Below are positions 16,316-25,514 of a stretch of DNA of 54,130 nt, piece by piece (the stretch's first letter is position 1; every line of letters begins with the position of its first letter). Under the pieces are notes generated by a model. That model was not told where the DNA came from. It searched no databases and saw nothing but the letters and a program-made list of their open reading frames with translations. Source of the DNA: Paenibacillus caui (GTDB taxonomy: Bacteria > Bacillota > Bacilli > Paenibacillales > Paenibacillaceae); NCBI RefSeq assembly GCF_019904135.1, contig NZ_JAIOGQ010000031.1, positions 1 through 54,130 on the forward strand. Direction: 5' to 3'. The position numbers and the translations under genes were made by a program.

Positions 16316-17967
16316 GCGGCCGAATGAAGCGAATGGATATCTGGTCGTTTATTACTGCCGTCATCTTTGTGGGTTATATTGTTTTCCTGATAGTGCCTTT
16401 GTTCATGATATTGATTAAGAGCTTCTTCGACGGGACTACAGGCGAGTTCTCGCTTGCCTATTTCCACAAATTTTTTAGCAAAGCGTATTACATGAATGCC
16501 GTTTGGAACAGCGTCAAGGTAACAGTATGCGTGACCTTGCTATCGATTATTGTAGCCGGTCCGCTTGCGTACATTATGTCGACAATCAGGATCAAAGGCA
16601 GCGGCACCATCCGTATTCTGATTCTGATCTCTTCCATGTCCGCGCCTTTTATCGGAGCCTACGCATGGATTCTGCTGCTGGGCCGCAGCGGGGTCATTAC
16701 GAAATTCGTTTATCAGGTTCTTGGAGTCCGGATGCCCGATATTTACGGTTTTGCCGGCATCCTGCTGGTATTGACCCTGCAGCTTTCCCCGCTTATCTTC
16801 ATGTATGTCTCGGGAGCGCTGAAGAATGTCGATCACTCCCTGATGGAAGCGGCGGAAAGCATGAATTGCACCGGCATCCGCAGAATGTGGAAGGTGCTCG
16901 TCCCGCTCATTACCCCTACACTGCTCGCAGGAGGTCTGCTTGTATTCATGCGGGCATTCGCCGATTTCGGTACCCCCATGCTGATCGGGGAGGGCTATAG
17001 AACGGTGCCCGTTCTGATCTTTAACGAATTTATTAGCGAGGTTGGCGGTGACGACGGATTCGCAGCTGCCATCAGCGTGATAGTCATCCTGTTCACAACC
17101 GTGATCTTTCTGCTGCAAAAATATATCGCAAACCGCAAGTCTTACAGCATGAGTGCGCTCAATCCCATTGAGCCGAAACGAAAGAAGGGGCTCTCCAACA
17201 TCGCCGCCCACGCTTACGTGTATCTCTTTACGGCTATCGCGATGATGCCCCAGGTGTATGTAGCCTATACTTCGTTTCAGAAGACCTCCGGCAAAATTTT
17301 TGTGAAAGGATATTCTCTGGACAGCTATCGCGCCGCCTTTTCCAAAGTCGGCGATGCGATCTACAACACCTTTTTTCTCGCGGGCCTGACGATTCTTATA
17401 ATTATCTTCACGGCTATTCTAATCGCTTATGCTACAGTCAAGCGAAAGAGCGCTGCTGCTAACCTTCTGGATACCTTTACCATGCTCCCGTATATTGTTC
17501 CCGGTTCAATTTTGGGGATTGCGCTGCTGGTCACGTTCAATAAGCAGCCGATTATCCTAAGCGGAACGGCGGCTATCCTGATTGCGGCATTCGTCATTCG
17601 GCGGCTGCCTTACACGATTCGCTCCAGCGCTGCCGTACTGCACCAGGTGAACGATAGCATAGAAGAGGCCGCCATCAGTCTTGGCGCATCAACGATGAAA
17701 ACCTTCTTCCGGATAACGGTGCCTATGATGCTCTCGGGTGTGATAGCCGGCGCCATATTAAGCTGGATCAGCATCATTACGGAGCTGAGCACCTCGATTA
17801 TTTTGTATACGGGAAAGACCAGGACCATGACCGTTGCTGTATATACAGAGGTTGTCCGGGGGAATTATGGGGTGGCCGCGGCGCTTTCGACGCTGCTTAC
17901 TGTGATCACCGTCATCTCGCTGCTGCTCTTTTTCAAGCTGTCAGGCAAAAAAGAAGTTACCATGTAG
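16312..17967 (+). CDS. ABC transporter permease with two fused membrane domains (FbpB/AfuB type)
   Basis: The 551-residue protein has about twelve membrane helices in two homologous halves. Each half carries an EAA loop that docks the ATPase: EAAESMNCTGIRRMWKVLVP at about residue 183 and EEAAISLGASTMKTFFRITVP at about 451. Both domains of the channel are therefore in one chain, as in FbpB and AfuB. It ends the importer operon, which is closed by an intrinsic terminator within a few bases of its stop codon. Confidence 0.92.
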   Translation: MSGRMKRMDIWSFITAVIFVGYIVFLIVPLFMILIKSFFDGTTGEFSLAYFHKFFSKAYYMNAVWNSVKVTVCVTLLSIIVAGPLAYIMSTIRIKGSGTIRILILISSMSAPFIGAYAWILLLGRSGVITKFVYQVLGVRMPDIYGFAGILLVLTLQLSPLIFMYVSGALKNVDHSLMEAAESMNCTGIRRMWKVLVPLITPTLLAGGLLVFMRAFADFGTPMLIGEGYRTVPVLIFNEFISEVGGDDGFAAAISVIVILFTTVIFLLQKYIANRKSYSMSALNPIEPKRKKGLSNIAAHAYVYLFTAIAMMPQVYVAYTSFQKTSGKIFVKGYSLDSYRAAFSKVGDAIYNTFFLAGLTILIIIFTAILIAYATVKRKSAAANLLDTFTMLPYIVPGSILGIALLVTFNKQPIILSGTAAILIAAFVIRRLPYTIRSSAAVLHQVNDSIEEAAISLGASTMKTFFRITVPMMLSGVIAGAILSWISIITELSTSIILYTGKTRTMTVAVYTEVVRGNYGVAAALSTLLTVITVISLLLFFKLSGKKEVTM

Positions 17968-17969
17968 GT

Positions 17970-17999
17970 CCGGTTCCGCTTTGGCGGACCGGCTTTTTT
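17970..17999 (+). terminator. Terminator of the ABC importer operon
   Basis: A hairpin CCGGT-t-CCGC / GCGG-ACCGG with a TTTG loop is followed by GCTTTTTT immediately after the permease stop. Confidence 0.87.
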
Positions 18000-18001
18000 C
18001 A

Positions 18002-18090
18002 AACTATAAGAAAGTATAAGCGAGCCCTATACTTTTTATAGTTCTCGCAGAAACGGATGCCGTCTTTTAAAGGACGGCTTTGCCGTTTCT
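18002..18090. other. Two consecutive hairpins before the sensor kinase gene
   Basis: The first inverted repeat (18002-18018 with 18028-18043) pairs AACTATAAgAAAGTATA with TATACTTTTTATAGTT. The second is a nested stem, AGAAACGG (18049-18056) with CCGTTTCT (18083-18090), enclosing GCCGTC (18059-18064) and GACGGC (18073-18078). They could be a second terminator or operator plus a structured leader of the kinase mRNA. Confidence 0.55.
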
Positions 18091-18169
18091 ATTTGGGTTG
18101 CCCTGAATCGGGTGGATCGGCTACCATAATGGGAGATTATTCGACAAAATTCGTGAAAAGGGGGAGACC

Positions 18170-19888
18170 ATGGCCAAAAAACGCAACTTTAAGGACTCGA
18201 TCCGCCACATGTTTTTACTGCATGCTTTTGTACCGATCTCCCTTTTATTCGTGCTATTTCTGATCTTCACCGTGATCAATGCCCGCTTGATGCTCATCCA
18301 TCAGACGAAGGATGCCGGCAAATCCATCCGGTCATCGCTTGAGGAGGTCTATCAATCCTATTACAGGGAAGTGAATCGGATGGCCGGGCTTGAGGAAGTC
18401 ATTGATTTTACCGATACACGTCTCGGCAGCCCGTTGGTATTCGAAGCATTCTACGATTTCAACAACCGGCAGCGGGTCAAAAGCATCATGCATATTTTGG
18501 ATCAAAAAGGGAATATACTTGCCTCATCTGCCAACTATAGCTCGGATTCGACAGACAATGCGCTGAAAGCTATCGTGCTAAGGATGTCAAGAGGGCAGAC
18601 GGATACCATCGCCGAAACCAACCATCTTCGCTTCTCCCACGATCGATATACGGTTTATACGTTCGCCAAGGAAATCAGGAAATCAGGACAGACCATTGGC
18701 TACCTCGTGTACCAGCTGTATGAGGAGGACATTCAGAAGCTTATTTTTGTGCAAAACAATGAAATTGCCGTCGTGACGGATCAGCATCATACGATTATTG
18801 CCACTACCAACAACATTGTGAGAGGGCTTCTGAACAAGTTAACGCTGGAAAAAGACAATAAAGGTTATGTGCTGCTCAATAAAGGAAAATATTACTGCAG
18901 TGAAACCTCGATTCCGTTCGCACAATGGCGAATATACACACTAAGCGCGATCCAGTTGAAGAACTATACGTATCTATCGCTTGCTGTTTTCTTTACCGTG
19001 GCCAGCGTGCTGCTCTGGTTTCTGATCCAGGCTCTCGCCAGGACGATCTCCTCCCGTCATACCCGGGCCATTGACAAGCTGCTCTACGCCGTCAGGGAGC
19101 TGCAAGCCGGGAACATTCAGTCTTATGTGCGCATCAACTCCGGCGATGAATTCGAAACTTTAGCCAATCAATATAATATTATGCTGGGGCGTCTGAATGA
19201 GCTGCTGGCCAAAAACGAAGAACTCTCCGATTTAAGGAGGGTGACTGAGGTGAAGCATCTTCAATCCCAGTTTCATCCGCATTTTATTTTTAATGTGCTG
19301 GAAACCTTGCGATATGCGATTGTCGTAGACAGTAAGCTGGCGCAGGATATCGTTCTCATCCTGTCCCGGCTTCTTCGTTACAGCATCAGTACGGAAGGAA
19401 ATACGGTGATGCTCAAGGACGATCTGAATTATGTCGCGGATTACTTGAAGCTGCAGCAAATGCGTTTCAAGGACAGGCTGTGCTATACCACGAACGTCAG
19501 TGAAGAAGCGATGGGCGCGCTCGTGCCGAGGCTGATGCTGCAGGTGGTCATCGAGAACTCCATCAAATACGGGTACAAGCAGAAAGAAAGCCTGAATATT
19601 TCTGTTAACGGATGCGTGACCGGCCCGAATCTGATCATCGAGGTGAAGGATGACGGCGGCGGGATGAGCGAAGAGCGGCTCCAGCAGGTTCGTGAGATTA
19701 TGCTGGATCCCGACAATCGAACGCCGCATATCGGTCTTCACAATTTGCACCGGCGACTGGTCCTGATGTATGGGGAAGAGTATGGCATTCGCATCGAAAG
19801 CTCACATGGAGAGGGGACCCTTGTTCGGATCATCATTCCTTACAGGAAGGAGGACGCTTATGTTCAAGGTACTGCTGGTGGAAGATGA
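18170..19888 (+). CDS. Sensor histidine kinase, YesM/LytS-like family
   Basis: The 572-residue kinase has TM1 at about residues 15-38, an extracytoplasmic Cache-like sensor region (40-260), TM2 near 264-286 and a HAMP segment. The His_kinase box QSQFHPHFIFNVLETL is near 363-378, followed by an ATPase domain (ENSIKYGYK, DDGGGM, GIGLHNLHRRL). It probably senses the ligand, or the ligand-loaded binding protein, of the importer encoded just upstream. The ATG at 18170 follows GGGGAG. The regulator gene overlaps its end by 29 bp. Confidence 0.92.
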   Translation: MAKKRNFKDSIRHMFLLHAFVPISLLFVLFLIFTVINARLMLIHQTKDAGKSIRSSLEEVYQSYYREVNRMAGLEEVIDFTDTRLGSPLVFEAFYDFNNRQRVKSIMHILDQKGNILASSANYSSDSTDNALKAIVLRMSRGQTDTIAETNHLRFSHDRYTVYTFAKEIRKSGQTIGYLVYQLYEEDIQKLIFVQNNEIAVVTDQHHTIIATTNNIVRGLLNKLTLEKDNKGYVLLNKGKYYCSETSIPFAQWRIYTLSAIQLKNYTYLSLAVFFTVASVLLWFLIQALARTISSRHTRAIDKLLYAVRELQAGNIQSYVRINSGDEFETLANQYNIMLGRLNELLAKNEELSDLRRVTEVKHLQSQFHPHFIFNVLETLRYAIVVDSKLAQDIVLILSRLLRYSISTEGNTVMLKDDLNYVADYLKLQQMRFKDRLCYTTNVSEEAMGALVPRLMLQVVIENSIKYGYKQKESLNISVNGCVTGPNLIIEVKDDGGGMSEERLQQVREIMLDPDNRTPHIGLHNLHRRLVLMYGEEYGIRIESSHGEGTLVRIIIPYRKEDAYVQGTAGGR

Positions 19889-20651
19889 AGAAATGATCCG
19901 CAAAGGCTTGCGTCATACATTCGACTGGCTGCAAGCCGGCTGCATCGTGATCGGAGAAGCCGAGAACGGCGAGGAAGGGCTAGATCGGATCAGAACGCTT
20001 AAGCCCGATATTATCATCGTTGATGTGAATATGCCTCTTATGGATGGGATTACGATGATCGAGCGAAGTATGCAGGGGGGCGTCTGCAGCTATATCATTC
20101 TATCGGGTTATGACGAATTCGGTCTTGCCAAACAGGCCATCCGGCTTGGAGTAACGGAATATTTGCTGAAGCCGGTTGAGCAGGAGCAGCTGTTCGGCGC
20201 CTTGGAGCGGGCCAAACAGCAGGTAGAGATGAAGAAGAAATATGAGGCGATCTTAAGCGCAACTTCCGTAGGGGATGAGGAGATTTACGCCTCTTTGATG
20301 AAGCTTCCAAGCAAATCTTCCTATTACGTTTCGAAGATGATCGAATACGTTCAGGAGCACTATCCAGACAAGATCAGCATCAACGATCTGGTTAACCGGC
20401 TCGGGATCAGCGCCACTTATCTGAACCGGAAATTCAAGAGCGAGACCACCTATACGTTTAACGATTTTTTGAACCGGTACCGGATTCAGCAGGCGATGGA
20501 CAAGCTGAGGGACGGTGAAGAAAAAATATATACGATTGCTACCGATGTCGGATTCAAGGACTACAAATATTTTATCGCCATCTTCAAAAAATACGCGAAC
20601 TGTACGCCTGGACAGTATCAGGAACGCTTTGGATTTCGTGTGGAGGAGTAG
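19860..20651 (+). CDS. Response regulator, YesN/AraC family
   Basis: The 263-residue protein has a receiver domain (EDEE at residues 8-11, phosphoacceptor in IIVDVNMPLMDG, Lys in LLKPVEQ) and a C-terminal AraC-type DNA-binding domain with two helix-turn-helix units (INDLVNRLGISATYLNRKF and IYTIATDVGFKDYKYFIAIF). The ATG at 19860 has an excellent GGAAGGAGG six bases upstream, so the longer frame from 19770 is rejected. It lies in the kinase 3' end in another frame, which couples translation. The likely target is the ABC importer operon upstream. Confidence 0.92.
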   Translation: MFKVLLVEDEEMIRKGLRHTFDWLQAGCIVIGEAENGEEGLDRIRTLKPDIIIVDVNMPLMDGITMIERSMQGGVCSYIILSGYDEFGLAKQAIRLGVTEYLLKPVEQEQLFGALERAKQQVEMKKKYEAILSATSVGDEEIYASLMKLPSKSSYYVSKMIEYVQEHYPDKISINDLVNRLGISATYLNRKFKSETTYTFNDFLNRYRIQQAMDKLRDGEEKIYTIATDVGFKDYKYFIAIFKKYANCTPGQYQERFGFRVEE

Positions 20652-20656
20652 TCAAC

Positions 20657-20803
20657 TTGCCGACTGCAGACCGGTACATTTCAAGACTTAGTTTGTTCAG
20701 TTTGATCTATAAATTGGTCCTGAATCGCAATGAAGGTCCCCGCATCCCCATTTTGATTCAAGCGGTGGGAGTGAATAAGCTGCTGGATTTACTGGATTTT
20801 TAA
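20657..20803 (+). pseudogene. Possible C-terminal remnant of class I lysyl-tRNA synthetase
   Basis: A 48-codon frame from a TTG contains LIYKLVLNRNEGPRIPILIQ and ends in LLDLLDF. A closing pattern of this kind (Y-LL...GPR...I...G...LL) is what I recall from class I lysyl-tRNA synthetases. The GGAGGAG before the TTG is the end of the regulator gene and may be coincidental. No other part of a synthetase is present, so it is either a gene fragment or an unrelated small gene. Confidence 0.35.
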
Positions 20804-20941
20804 TCCGTAGCTGTCCTGATAAATGTTGTCCAAACCGAAAAATAGGAACCAGAGCGTGTGAAAATTCTCTTTTTTACAAAGAATCTCTGCCTTTATCATG
20901 GGATTGAAGACGATCAGGGAGAGAGGTGTGCCGGGGAAAGT

Positions 20942-21149
20942 GCCGTCCAGCTTAAGAAGGCGCAGCCCTTGCGTGCCGATCTGCCTGTCGCCTGTGTTGA
21001 CTGCAGGGAGACAAAGCGATGAATGGCTGGCAGGACAAAAGAGGCTTCTGAATCTATCCCGGAATACGAAACACTTGATTATTGAAGACAGCTGGCATGC
21101 TATTCAAATCCACCGTCCCCGTGCCGTCAATGCTGCAAACCGAGAATAA
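20942..21149 (+). pseudogene. Alpha/beta-hydrolase C-terminal remnant, frameshifted
   Basis: In one frame 20942 onward reads AVQLKKAQPLRADLPV. In the next frame the text continues VLTAGRQSDEWLAGQKRLLNL and IIEDSWHAIQIHRPRAV to a stop at 21149. This equals the end of alpha/beta hydrolases, where a strand with the last catalytic acid is followed by the catalytic His (here in SWHAIQIHRP). The N-terminal two thirds, with the nucleophile elbow, are absent and the rest needs a frameshift. It is a decayed gene. Confidence 0.55.
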
Positions 21150-21164
21150 AATAGCTCACAAACT

Positions 21165-21184
21165 GGACTAATCGTTCCCGAAAA
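21165..21184. promoter_or_regulatory. Candidate TetR operator upstream of the tetR gene
   Basis: The reverse strand reads TTTTCGGGAACGATTAGTCC, nearly the same as a site at 21807-21825 on the other side of the gene (TTTTCGGAACGTTCATTCC). Both have the GGAAC...TCC dyad common for TetR operators. Confidence 0.45.
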
Positions 21185-21213
21185 TATATACTCTTGACTG
21201 AAAGGGGGAGACG

Positions 21214-21792
21214 GTGATCGGACGTTCCAAAGAGTTTGACAAAGAACTCGTACTTCATAAGGCCATGTTGGTATTTTGGGAAAAAGGTTACGATGCGGCA
21301 AGCATACCGGATCTGCTTGAATCGATGGGATTAAGCCGGTCCAGCTTGTACGAGACTTTTGGCGATAAACAAACGCTTTATAGGGAGACAATTCAACATT
21401 ACAAGCAAGCCGGGCGGAAAAAACGAAGCCTACTAGCCAATCCGCTGTCCGTGAAAACGGGAATCAGGCAATTTTTTGCTCAGCATATTGCCTCCGCATT
21501 CGATGAAGCTTTGCCAAATGGGTGTTTGGTTACGAATGCGGCTATTTTTCCGGATTCGTCTGATCCGCAAATCCATCAATTAGTGCAGGACAGTTTCGAG
21601 GAATTGGAGCAGTCCTTTTATGAACTGTTAAGTAGAGGGCAGCAGACCGGGGAAATTGATCCCAAGAAGGATATCAAAGTTTTGGCACACCTGCTGCTTC
21701 ACCTGAACCACAGTATCAATGTGGTGTCCAAAGTGAAGCGGGACAAAAAGGTGATTTCCGATATGGTCGATGCCGTAGTTGAGATGTTATGA
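21214..21792 (+). CDS. TetR/AcrR-family transcriptional regulator
   Basis: The 192-residue protein has a TetR helix-turn-helix at residues 10-56 (KAMLVFWEKGYDAASIPDLLESMGLS then SSLYETFGDKQTLY) and a helical ligand/dimer domain. The WEKGYDAAS and FGDK pattern is that of the TetR branch controlling small-molecule detoxification genes. The GTG start at 21214 is behind GGGGGAG. A near-identical operator-like sequence lies before it and before the MFS gene, so it probably represses itself and the exporter. Confidence 0.88.
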   Translation: MIGRSKEFDKELVLHKAMLVFWEKGYDAASIPDLLESMGLSRSSLYETFGDKQTLYRETIQHYKQAGRKKRSLLANPLSVKTGIRQFFAQHIASAFDEALPNGCLVTNAAIFPDSSDPQIHQLVQDSFEELEQSFYELLSRGQQTGEIDPKKDIKVLAHLLLHLNHSINVVSKVKRDKKVISDMVDAVVEML

Positions 21793-21806
21793 ATTATTTT
21801 TTCGTC

Positions 21807-21825
21807 TTTTCGGAACGTTCATTCC
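21807..21825. promoter_or_regulatory. Candidate TetR operator between tetR and the MFS gene
   Basis: TTTTCGGAACGTTCATTCC repeats, with one base less, the site found before tetR in inverted orientation. It lies 43 bp before the MFS start codon. Confidence 0.45.
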
Positions 21826-21867
21826 AATAATTCATGGCTTCCATCCAAATCGAAAAGGAGTTGTACT

Positions 21868-23067
21868 ATGAATTTAATCGCAGGCCAAAAAGCCGAGAAA
21901 CAGCAGCAAATATCGTCCTGGATCATCTTTCTGCTGGCGTTATCATGCGGGATCATTGTCGCAAATCTCTATTATGCACAGCCGCTGGTGGGATCCATCA
22001 GCTCCGCAATCGGGTTAACCTCTGAGGCTGCAGGGCTTGTCGTTACGCTGGCCCAGATCGGTTACGGCGTCGGTTTGCTGTTTATTGTGCCATTGGGAGA
22101 TATTGTTGAGAACCGAAGGCTGGTCGTAGCATCCCTGCTCTTCACGGCAGTTGCTTTGACTGCCCAAGCATTGGCGAGGAGCGCTTCGCTGTTTCTGATG
22201 GCTTCGCTATTTATGGGAATGGGATCGGTCGCCGCTCAGGTGCTGGTTCCTTACGCGGCTCATCTGTCGCCGGAAGCCTCGCGCGGACGCAATGTGGGCA
22301 ACGTCATGAGCGGCCTGCTGCTCGGGATTATGCTTGCCCGGCCCGTTTCGAGCACGGTCGCGGATCTATTCGGCTGGCATGCCATATTCTTCGTGTCTGC
22401 TGCAATGATTTTTGTGCTGGCTCTTTTGCTCGCCAAAATGCTGCCGGCAAGACAGCCGATGCTCAATACCTCCTATCCGGCACTTCTTGGATCGATGTGG
22501 CATTTGCTCAGGACGACTCCCATCCTGCGTCGCAGGGCGATCTATCACGCTTGTGTCTTCGGGACTTTCAGCTTGTTCTGGACAACGGTTCCTTTGCTCT
22601 TGATAAGCCCCGCTTTTCATTTCTCCCAACAGGAAATCGCGCTCTTTGCACTGGTTGGCGTATCCGGGGCGGCGGCTGCGCCCGTGGCAGGCCGCTTAGC
22701 GGATAGAGGCTGGATCAGGCAGGCCACAGCGCTTGCTTTGGCTACGGTGATCGTTTCTTTATTGCTGCCGCTCGTGATTAGACCCGGTTCGACCGGAGCA
22801 TTGACGGTCCTGGTTGTGGCAGCCATTCTTTTGGACATGGGGGCTTCCGCCAATTTGGTCCTTGGACAGCGCGCCATTTTCGCATTGGGAGCAGAGTTTC
22901 GCAGCCGGCTAAATGGATTATACATGGCCACTTTTTTTGTCGGCGGCGCTGCAGGCTCCGCTTTAGGAGGCTGGGCATACGCCTCGGGCGGCTGGAATGC
23001 GGCTTTGTGGATTGGAATAGCTTTGCCGGCTATCGCGATTGTTTATTTTGCAACGGAGAAAAAGTGA
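21868..23067 (+). CDS. MFS transporter (DHA1-type drug/metabolite exporter)
   Basis: The 399-residue protein has about twelve membrane helices. The N-terminal motif [10 protein letters not shown] and the loop [13 protein letters not shown] (motif A between TM2 and TM3) place it in the DHA1-like major facilitator group that exports drugs or metabolites. The ATG follows AAAGGAG. It lies 75 bp after tetR in the same direction, with an operator-like site between, so it is the likely target of that repressor. Substrate unknown. Confidence 0.9.
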   Translation: MNLIAGQKAEKQQQISSWIIFLLALSCGIIVANLYYAQPLVGSISSAIGLTSEAAGLVVTLAQIGYGVGLLFIVPLGDIVENRRLVVASLLFTAVALTAQALARSASLFLMASLFMGMGSVAAQVLVPYAAHLSPEASRGRNVGNVMSGLLLGIMLARPVSSTVADLFGWHAIFFVSAAMIFVLALLLAKMLPARQPMLNTSYPALLGSMWHLLRTTPILRRRAIYHACVFGTFSLFWTTVPLLLISPAFHFSQQEIALFALVGVSGAAAAPVAGRLADRGWIRQATALALATVIVSLLLPLVIRPGSTGALTVLVVAAILLDMGASANLVLGQRAIFALGAEFRSRLNGLYMATFFVGGAAGSALGGWAYASGGWNAALWIGIALPAIAIVYFATEKK

Positions 23068-23101
23068 AAGGGAAGGTCACGCCAGAGGGACTACGGATGA
23101 A

Positions 23102-24604
23102 TCAAAATGCAAACCACTCCCTGACATTCAGCCGCTTCTCGCCCCGAACGTGCCGCCATTCGTTGGAATCAGGGTTGTAGGTGTAATCCTGTATCCACTC
23201 TGAAATGTGATCTGAGACTGCCCGAATGGAAGCGCCGATATAGGAGATTTCGCTGTTTGTCATCGTGGGGTGAAGGGACAGACGGACCCAGCCGGGTTTC
23301 ATCGACAGGTCTCTGGCATTAATCTTATCTGCAATTTGCCTGGAGGTATTCCGGTCAATGCCGAGCAGATGGTGCCCATAGGGGCCTGCACAGGAACAGC
23401 CGCCCCGCGCCTGAATCCCGAAGCGATCGTTCAATAATTTGACCATCAGATTGTAGTGAATGTGGTCGACATTGAAAGAAACGATGCCGAGGCGGTTTCG
23501 GCTGCTGCCCCCTAAAATGTGGAGGCGGGGGATATTCCTTAGTTCCATCAGCAATAATGACGTCAGTTCCTTTTCGCGCTCCAAAATTTTATCTGTTCCC
23601 CAGTGTTCTTTCAATTGAATGCATAACGCCGTCCGGATGGCCTGCAAAATACCCGGCGTACCCCCATCCTCCCGGGCTTCGACATCAGCCAGGTATCCGT
23701 ACTCTCCCCAAGGGTTGGTCCAGGATACAGTACCGCCGCCGGGCTGATCCGGTGCAAGGCCTGTGCACAATCTCGAATCCATGATGAGGACGCCGCTTGT
23801 TCCGGGACCGCCGAGAAATTTATGCGGGGAAAATATAATGCCATCCAGTTTCTCAAGCGGCTGCCCCGGGTGCATGTTGATGTCTACGTAAGGAGCGCTT
23901 GCGGAAAAATCAACAAAACAGAGACCGCCGTATTCATGCATTTTTCGGGACAATGCGTGATATGGCGTTTCGAACCCCGTAACATTGGAGCAGGCCGTAA
24001 AGGCGCCGATTTTCAGGCGGCGGTGGCGATACGCTCTCAGCAGCAGTTCCAGGTTTCCCGGATCGACATTTCCGCCCGGTCCCGGTGGAATGCAGACGAC
24101 GTCCCCGATCGTTTCCGCCCAGGAAATGTGATTGGAGTGGTGCTCCATATGCGTGATGAATATAACCGGCCGATCCTCCTCGGGAATAGGGAAGGCGGAG
24201 CGCAGCTTCTCATGAATTTTCAATCCTAATAAGCGCTGCAGCTTATTCACCGCGCCCGTCATGCCGGATCCGGCAAAGAGGAGGATATCCTGCTTGCCTG
24301 CATGAACATGGTTTTTAATGATTTGCTTGGCCTCTTCGTAAGCTTTGGTCATCGTTGTGCCGGTCACATTGGATTCCGAATGGGTATTTGCCATAAACGG
24401 GCCAAAGTCAGTGGCCAGTTTGGATTCAATCGGACCGTACAAACGGCCGCTGGCTGCCCAATCCGCATAGACTATTTTTTTCCTGCCATACGGTGTTTCA
24501 AAGGTTTGATTGTACCCGATTGTCCTTTCCCGGTACGGTTTGAAATCATCCTTGCTTGAAGTGTGAAATACATAAGCGTTGTTTCCGATTCTGGCCTGCA
24601 GCAT
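23102..24604 (-). CDS. Class V aminotransferase / cysteine desulfurase-like PLP enzyme
   Basis: The 500-residue enzyme has the class V fold: YADWAASGRLY near the N-terminus (residues 45-55), ITHMEHHSNHISW around residue 150, CSNVTGFETP, PLP-binding Lys in SPHKFLGGPG near 262, and RGGCSCAGPYGHHLLG near 400. It is longer than SufS, with extra N- and C-terminal pieces. The Cys in GGCSCAG could serve as a sulfur relay, but the family also holds other lyases and aminotransferases. The next gene in the same direction is a DsrE-like protein, so a role in sulfur handling is possible. Confidence 0.85.
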   Translation of the reverse strand: MLQARIGNNAYVFHTSSKDDFKPYRERTIGYNQTFETPYGRKKIVYADWAASGRLYGPIESKLATDFGPFMANTHSESNVTGTTMTKAYEEAKQIIKNHVHAGKQDILLFAGSGMTGAVNKLQRLLGLKIHEKLRSAFPIPEEDRPVIFITHMEHHSNHISWAETIGDVVCIPPGPGGNVDPGNLELLLRAYRHRRLKIGAFTACSNVTGFETPYHALSRKMHEYGGLCFVDFSASAPYVDINMHPGQPLEKLDGIIFSPHKFLGGPGTSGVLIMDSRLCTGLAPDQPGGGTVSWTNPWGEYGYLADVEAREDGGTPGILQAIRTALCIQLKEHWGTDKILEREKELTSLLLMELRNIPRLHILGGSSRNRLGIVSFNVDHIHYNLMVKLLNDRFGIQARGGCSCAGPYGHHLLGIDRNTSRQIADKINARDLSMKPGWVRLSLHPTMTNSEISYIGASIRAVSDHISEWIQDYTYNPDSNEWRHVRGEKRLNVREWFAF

Positions 24605-24725
24605 ATGGCTGTCTCCCCTTTAGTTTCTGTCGCATTAGGTTATGTACGAATGCCTATAGGGGTTAAAAGAAATCGGCGGGTGTCATGATTTTGTCAAAAT
24701 AAATGCCTTAGGCGTGGGTCAGAGC

Positions 24726-25208
24726 TTATATAAACAGTTGGATGTCGGATTCGAGCGCGTCGCTCAGATATGTTTTCGCATCAATGATCTCCAGTTCGGG
24801 AATAAACTCTTCAGGCTTGAAGCCCATAATTTCCACCGATAGCTTGCAGCCGTAGAATTTGACATTCTTCTTTCGGGCTCCCTTCAGAAAATGAATCAGT
24901 TTCGGGGCTTCGTTGTCTTCAATCATTTCCGTCAGCATCAGCTTGCCGAGGCCGCTGAAATTCATTTTGGATAACGGCAGCTGTTCCGGGCCTTTGGGCG
25001 TCAGGAAGTCCATAATTTTTTCGTAAATCGTCTTGTCTTCGAGCGTCATTTTGCCCGGGTCGCGTACCAAAAATAGCCCCCAGAACGCAAAGAACATGGT
25101 CACCTCCACGTCCATTTCCCGCGCTGTATTCGCCAATATGAGCCCCGCCATCGCTTTATCGTAATCCCCGCTGAACATGAGCAGGTTCATCCTTTTGTCC
25201 AAGTCCAT
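24726..25208 (-). CDS. DsrE/DsrF/DrsH-like family protein
   Basis: The 160-residue cytosolic protein has the DsrE-like fold pattern: MNLLMFSGDYDKAMAGLIL at the start, VTMFFAFWGLFLVR, and a single strand with Cys in KFYGCKLSVEIMG near residue 120. This Cys is at the place used for persulfide transfer in the family. The start is unsure; the ATG at 25208 has GGAGG only three bases upstream, and MNLL seven codons on is an alternative. It lies 121 bp upstream of the class V aminotransferase in the same direction, so a sulfur-relay pair is likely but unproven. Confidence 0.82.
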   Translation of the reverse strand: MDLDKRMNLLMFSGDYDKAMAGLILANTAREMDVEVTMFFAFWGLFLVRDPGKMTLEDKTIYEKIMDFLTPKGPEQLPLSKMNFSGLGKLMLTEMIEDNEAPKLIHFLKGARKKNVKFYGCKLSVEIMGFKPEEFIPELEIIDAKTYLSDALESDIQLFI

Positions 25209-25313
25209 CCGCCTCCAAGATAGAGAGATGGTGTTAGTATGGTTCCAAAGATAAGGAGTATACCCGGTTCACAGAACGATCATAATTTGGGGTTCGCTGA
25301 TCCGATTTGCAGC

Positions 25314-25514
25314 TTATTTTAAATTTATGGTCTCTGCATGATTGTTCCATTTCATTTTAATGGTATAGTCTAAAACTTTGGCTGAAGGGTCATAGAAGAC
25401 GACTACATCCCAGTAATTGCTTTTTCCCTCAAACTTTTCGGTTGAACACCCTGATAAAATAAGCACAAACAACAAACAGTGGGACAAATATTTTAATTTC
25501 TTGATTAAAATCAC
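25314..25514 (-). CDS. Small lipoprotein of unknown function
   Basis: The 66-residue product has a basic start (ILIKKLKYL), a hydrophobic segment and a lipobox ILSGC at about residues 19-23, so the mature part would be a lipid-anchored 44-residue peptide. The start is GTG with a weak ribosome binding site. I do not recognise the mature part (VVFYDPSAKVLDYTIKMKW). It marks the left edge of an AT-rich stretch of small genes that continues to about 29.4 kb. Confidence 0.5.
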   Translation of the reverse strand: MILIKKLKYLSHCLLFVLILSGCSTEKFEGKSNYWDVVVFYDPSAKVLDYTIKMKWNNHAETINLK

